Positions 12,918 to 13,638 of a DNA stretch of 13,638 nt are shown in pieces. The DNA comes from an uncultured Thermoplasmata archaeon (GTDB lineage: Archaea > Thermoplasmatota > Thermoplasmata > Methanomassiliicoccales > Methanomethylophilaceae): assembly GCA_946545675.1 (NCBI GenBank), contig CAMNNR010000021.1, forward strand, positions 1 to 13,638. Reading direction: 5' to 3'. A program made the position numbers and the translations under genes. Every line of letters starts with the position of its first letter. The stretch's first letter is position 1. The notes below the pieces were generated by a model, which saw only the letters and a list, made by a program, of their open reading frames with translations, did no database searches and was not told the DNA's origin.

Positions 12918-13295
12918 GTGGGTCGCAACAACCCTTATATGCTACTCGCAGGATTGGGTAGAATGCTGTCGGCGGGAGCCGGAGGGGTTGGATGGATGCC
13001 TCTTGTCGACATGAAAAGTTGGGGTGTTAAAAGGACCATCACGATATCTCCGGATCCGTACAAACCGTACAGAAATATGCTAAATAGCATGTTTTTTGAC
13101 GAAAATCCCAACGTTTTCACAAAATGTTACTGTTCTTGTGGAAGATTCGCAGATCTCGATTCGAACTCTGTGATGCTCAAAAAAAGCCTTCACAAAGGCA
13201 TCGAGTGCGCCCACTGCAGGAACATCCGCATCGCCAAAGAGCTCGGTCTCGATGATTCCGAGGAAGAGGCCGACTGCGGCTCGTTTTACTTCTGA
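12918..13295 (+). CDS. Cys-rich hypothetical protein, probable zinc ribbon
   Basis: 125 aa from a GTG start; not recognised. The first 30 residues are rich in Gly, Met and Leu (MLLAGLGRMLSAGAGGVGWM). The middle contains KRTITISPDPYKPYRNMLN. The C-terminal half has C70, C72, C74 (CYCSCG), then C97-x2-C100 (CAHC) and C120, a probable zinc knuckle or ribbon, before an acidic tail. The GTG has AGGG seven bases upstream; ATG codons at 12939 and 12963 are alternatives, the latter 27 bases from an A/T element and possibly leaderless. Base composition is more A/T-rich than the flanking housekeeping genes. It is convergent with the gene at the right edge. Confidence 0.7.
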   Translation: MGRNNPYMLLAGLGRMLSAGAGGVGWMPLVDMKSWGVKRTITISPDPYKPYRNMLNSMFFDENPNVFTKCYCSCGRFADLDSNSVMLKKSLHKGIECAHCRNIRIAKELGLDDSEEEADCGSFYF

Positions 13296-13335
13296 TTCCG
13301 GTCATTCGGAGGAAAATCCTAAATTAGATTATTTG

Positions 13336-13357
13336 TTACGAATTCAACAATTCGTAA
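13336..13357. terminator. 9-bp inverted repeat in the convergent intergenic region
   Basis: TTACGAATT and AATTCGTAA are perfect inverted arms around CAAC, 41 bases after the stop of the 125-aa protein gene. T-rich sequence follows on the plus strand. It may be a terminator or a protein-binding site; the A/T content favours DNA binding as much as RNA folding. Confidence 0.4.
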
Positions 13358-13392
13358 TATCGTATTTAATGGTTTAAATCTACCTTTCCTAA

Positions 13393-13402
13393 GGTTTATA
13401 AT
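13393..13402 (+). promoter_or_regulatory. Orphan TATA-like element between convergent genes
   Basis: GGTTTATAAT is a good box-A match read on the plus strand, and a partial match on the minus strand. No plus-strand gene follows; a transcript from about 13424 would run antisense into the edge gene. It may be incidental A/T sequence. Confidence 0.25.
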
Positions 13403-13416
13403 CCAGTGGAAGAGAA

Positions 13417-13449
13417 GGGGTCCGAACCCCCTTTACGGGGTTCGTAAAG
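13417..13449 (-). terminator. Nested stem-loops 3' of the right-edge gene, probable terminator
   Basis: The main hairpin has arms CGAACCCC and GGGGTTCG (13423-13430 and 13437-13444) with a 6-base loop. On the minus strand it lies 15 bases after the TAA stop and is followed by the pyrimidine-rich CCCCTTCTCTTCC. Two shorter competing stems use the same bases: GGGGT/ACCCC (13417-13421 with 13426-13430) and CTTTAC/GTAAAG (13431-13436 with 13444-13449). Confidence 0.5.
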
Positions 13450-13459
13450 TTGGATTGGT

Positions 13460-13638
13460 TTAGTCCACATTCATGATCTTTTTGTACAGCTCGTGGACCT
13501 TGTCAAGAAGCATTTCGCAGGTGATTTTCCCGCTACTCGAGATGACCGCAGCTACGGAGGAACCGCCGCAACCCACTCCCTCTTTGATGAATCCCCACTC
13601 ATAGGCCTGCAGGCCTTCGTAGGGGCTCTTGGAGTAAT
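13460..13638 (-). CDS. C-terminal end of an unidentified protein (cut by window edge)
   Basis: The last 59 codons of a minus-strand gene ending in TAA. The visible peptide begins YSKSPYEGLQAYEWGFIKEG, continues VGCGGSSVAAVISSSGKITC and ends MLLDKVHELYKKIMNVD. A Gly/Ser-rich segment with two Cys is followed by a helical, charged tail. I do not recognise the family. Codon use and a downstream terminator-like hairpin support a real gene. Confidence 0.65.
   Translation of the reverse strand, partial: YSKSPYEGLQAYEWGFIKEGVGCGGSSVAAVISSSGKITCEMLLDKVHELYKKIMNVD

Noticed and set aside
13381..13460. tRNA gene suggested by a GGGTTCG-like motif
   Set aside because: No acceptor stem, D arm or anticodon arm can be formed around it; the repeats are explained by a terminator hairpin.
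1..13638. CRISPR arrays, insertion sequences or phage genes
   Set aside because: No regularly spaced repeats, transposase motifs, terminal inverted repeats or phage-like genes were seen. The region is mostly housekeeping.

Overview
The window looks like a chromosomal housekeeping segment of a euryarchaeon. The best fit is a Thermoplasmata-class methanogen of the Methanomassiliicoccales (Methanomethylophilaceae-like). Archaeal markers are the archaeal-type S-adenosylmethionine synthetase, FEN1 with a C-terminal PCNA-binding motif, ribosomal protein L40e, RNase Z, a REC-DUF835 protein, a nicotinate phosphoribosyltransferase with a zinc-ribbon tail, and A/T-rich box-A promoters 23-26 bases before several start codons (probable leaderless mRNAs). 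Lineage is inferred from gene content, GC-rich codon use and stop-codon use; no rRNA or methanogenesis gene is present to prove it.

Layout. Positions 1-3571 are a minus-strand block. The promoter-proximal gene rpe is followed by fen, a TatD-family hydrolase and a TcdA-like E1 enzyme, tightly packed with 5-base gaps or overlapping stop/start codons. Beyond them is the N-terminal part of ileS with its own promoter. A divergent promoter region (3572-3684) leads into an ArsR-like winged-helix regulator, a 71-aa Cys-rich protein and RNase Z on the plus strand. RNase Z overlaps tail-to-tail with a minus-strand XRE-type HTH + CBS-pair regulator, which is divergent from the SAM synthetase gene. A predicted DUF4443-type regulator follows, coupled by TGATG to a sugar-phosphate isomerase/epimerase-like TIM-barrel gene. 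Then come rpl40e; a REC-DUF835 / enolase / nicotinate phosphoribosyltransferase operon; a Cys-rich 125-aa protein; and the 3' end of an unidentified minus-strand gene.

Most striking observation: the TIM-barrel gene (7833-8792) is one continuous reading frame interrupted only by an in-frame TAG at 8058-8060. Both sides carry parts of the same fold. None of the sixteen genes whose ends I assigned, nor the partial gene at the right edge, uses TAG as terminator (15 TGA, 2 TAA). In a pyrrolysine-decoding methanogen this is what an amber codon read through as pyrrolysine would look like, in a protein outside the methylamine methyltransferases. A recent nonsense mutation remains the main alternative.

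Second theme: regulators sit next to plausible targets. The HTH-CBS protein faces the SAM synthetase across a 112-bp intergenic region, with a 16-bp perfect palindrome at its own predicted TATA position. Because some CBS pairs bind adenosyl ligands including SAM, it is a candidate SAM-responsive regulator. The ArsR-like gene likewise has an inverted repeat over its promoter.
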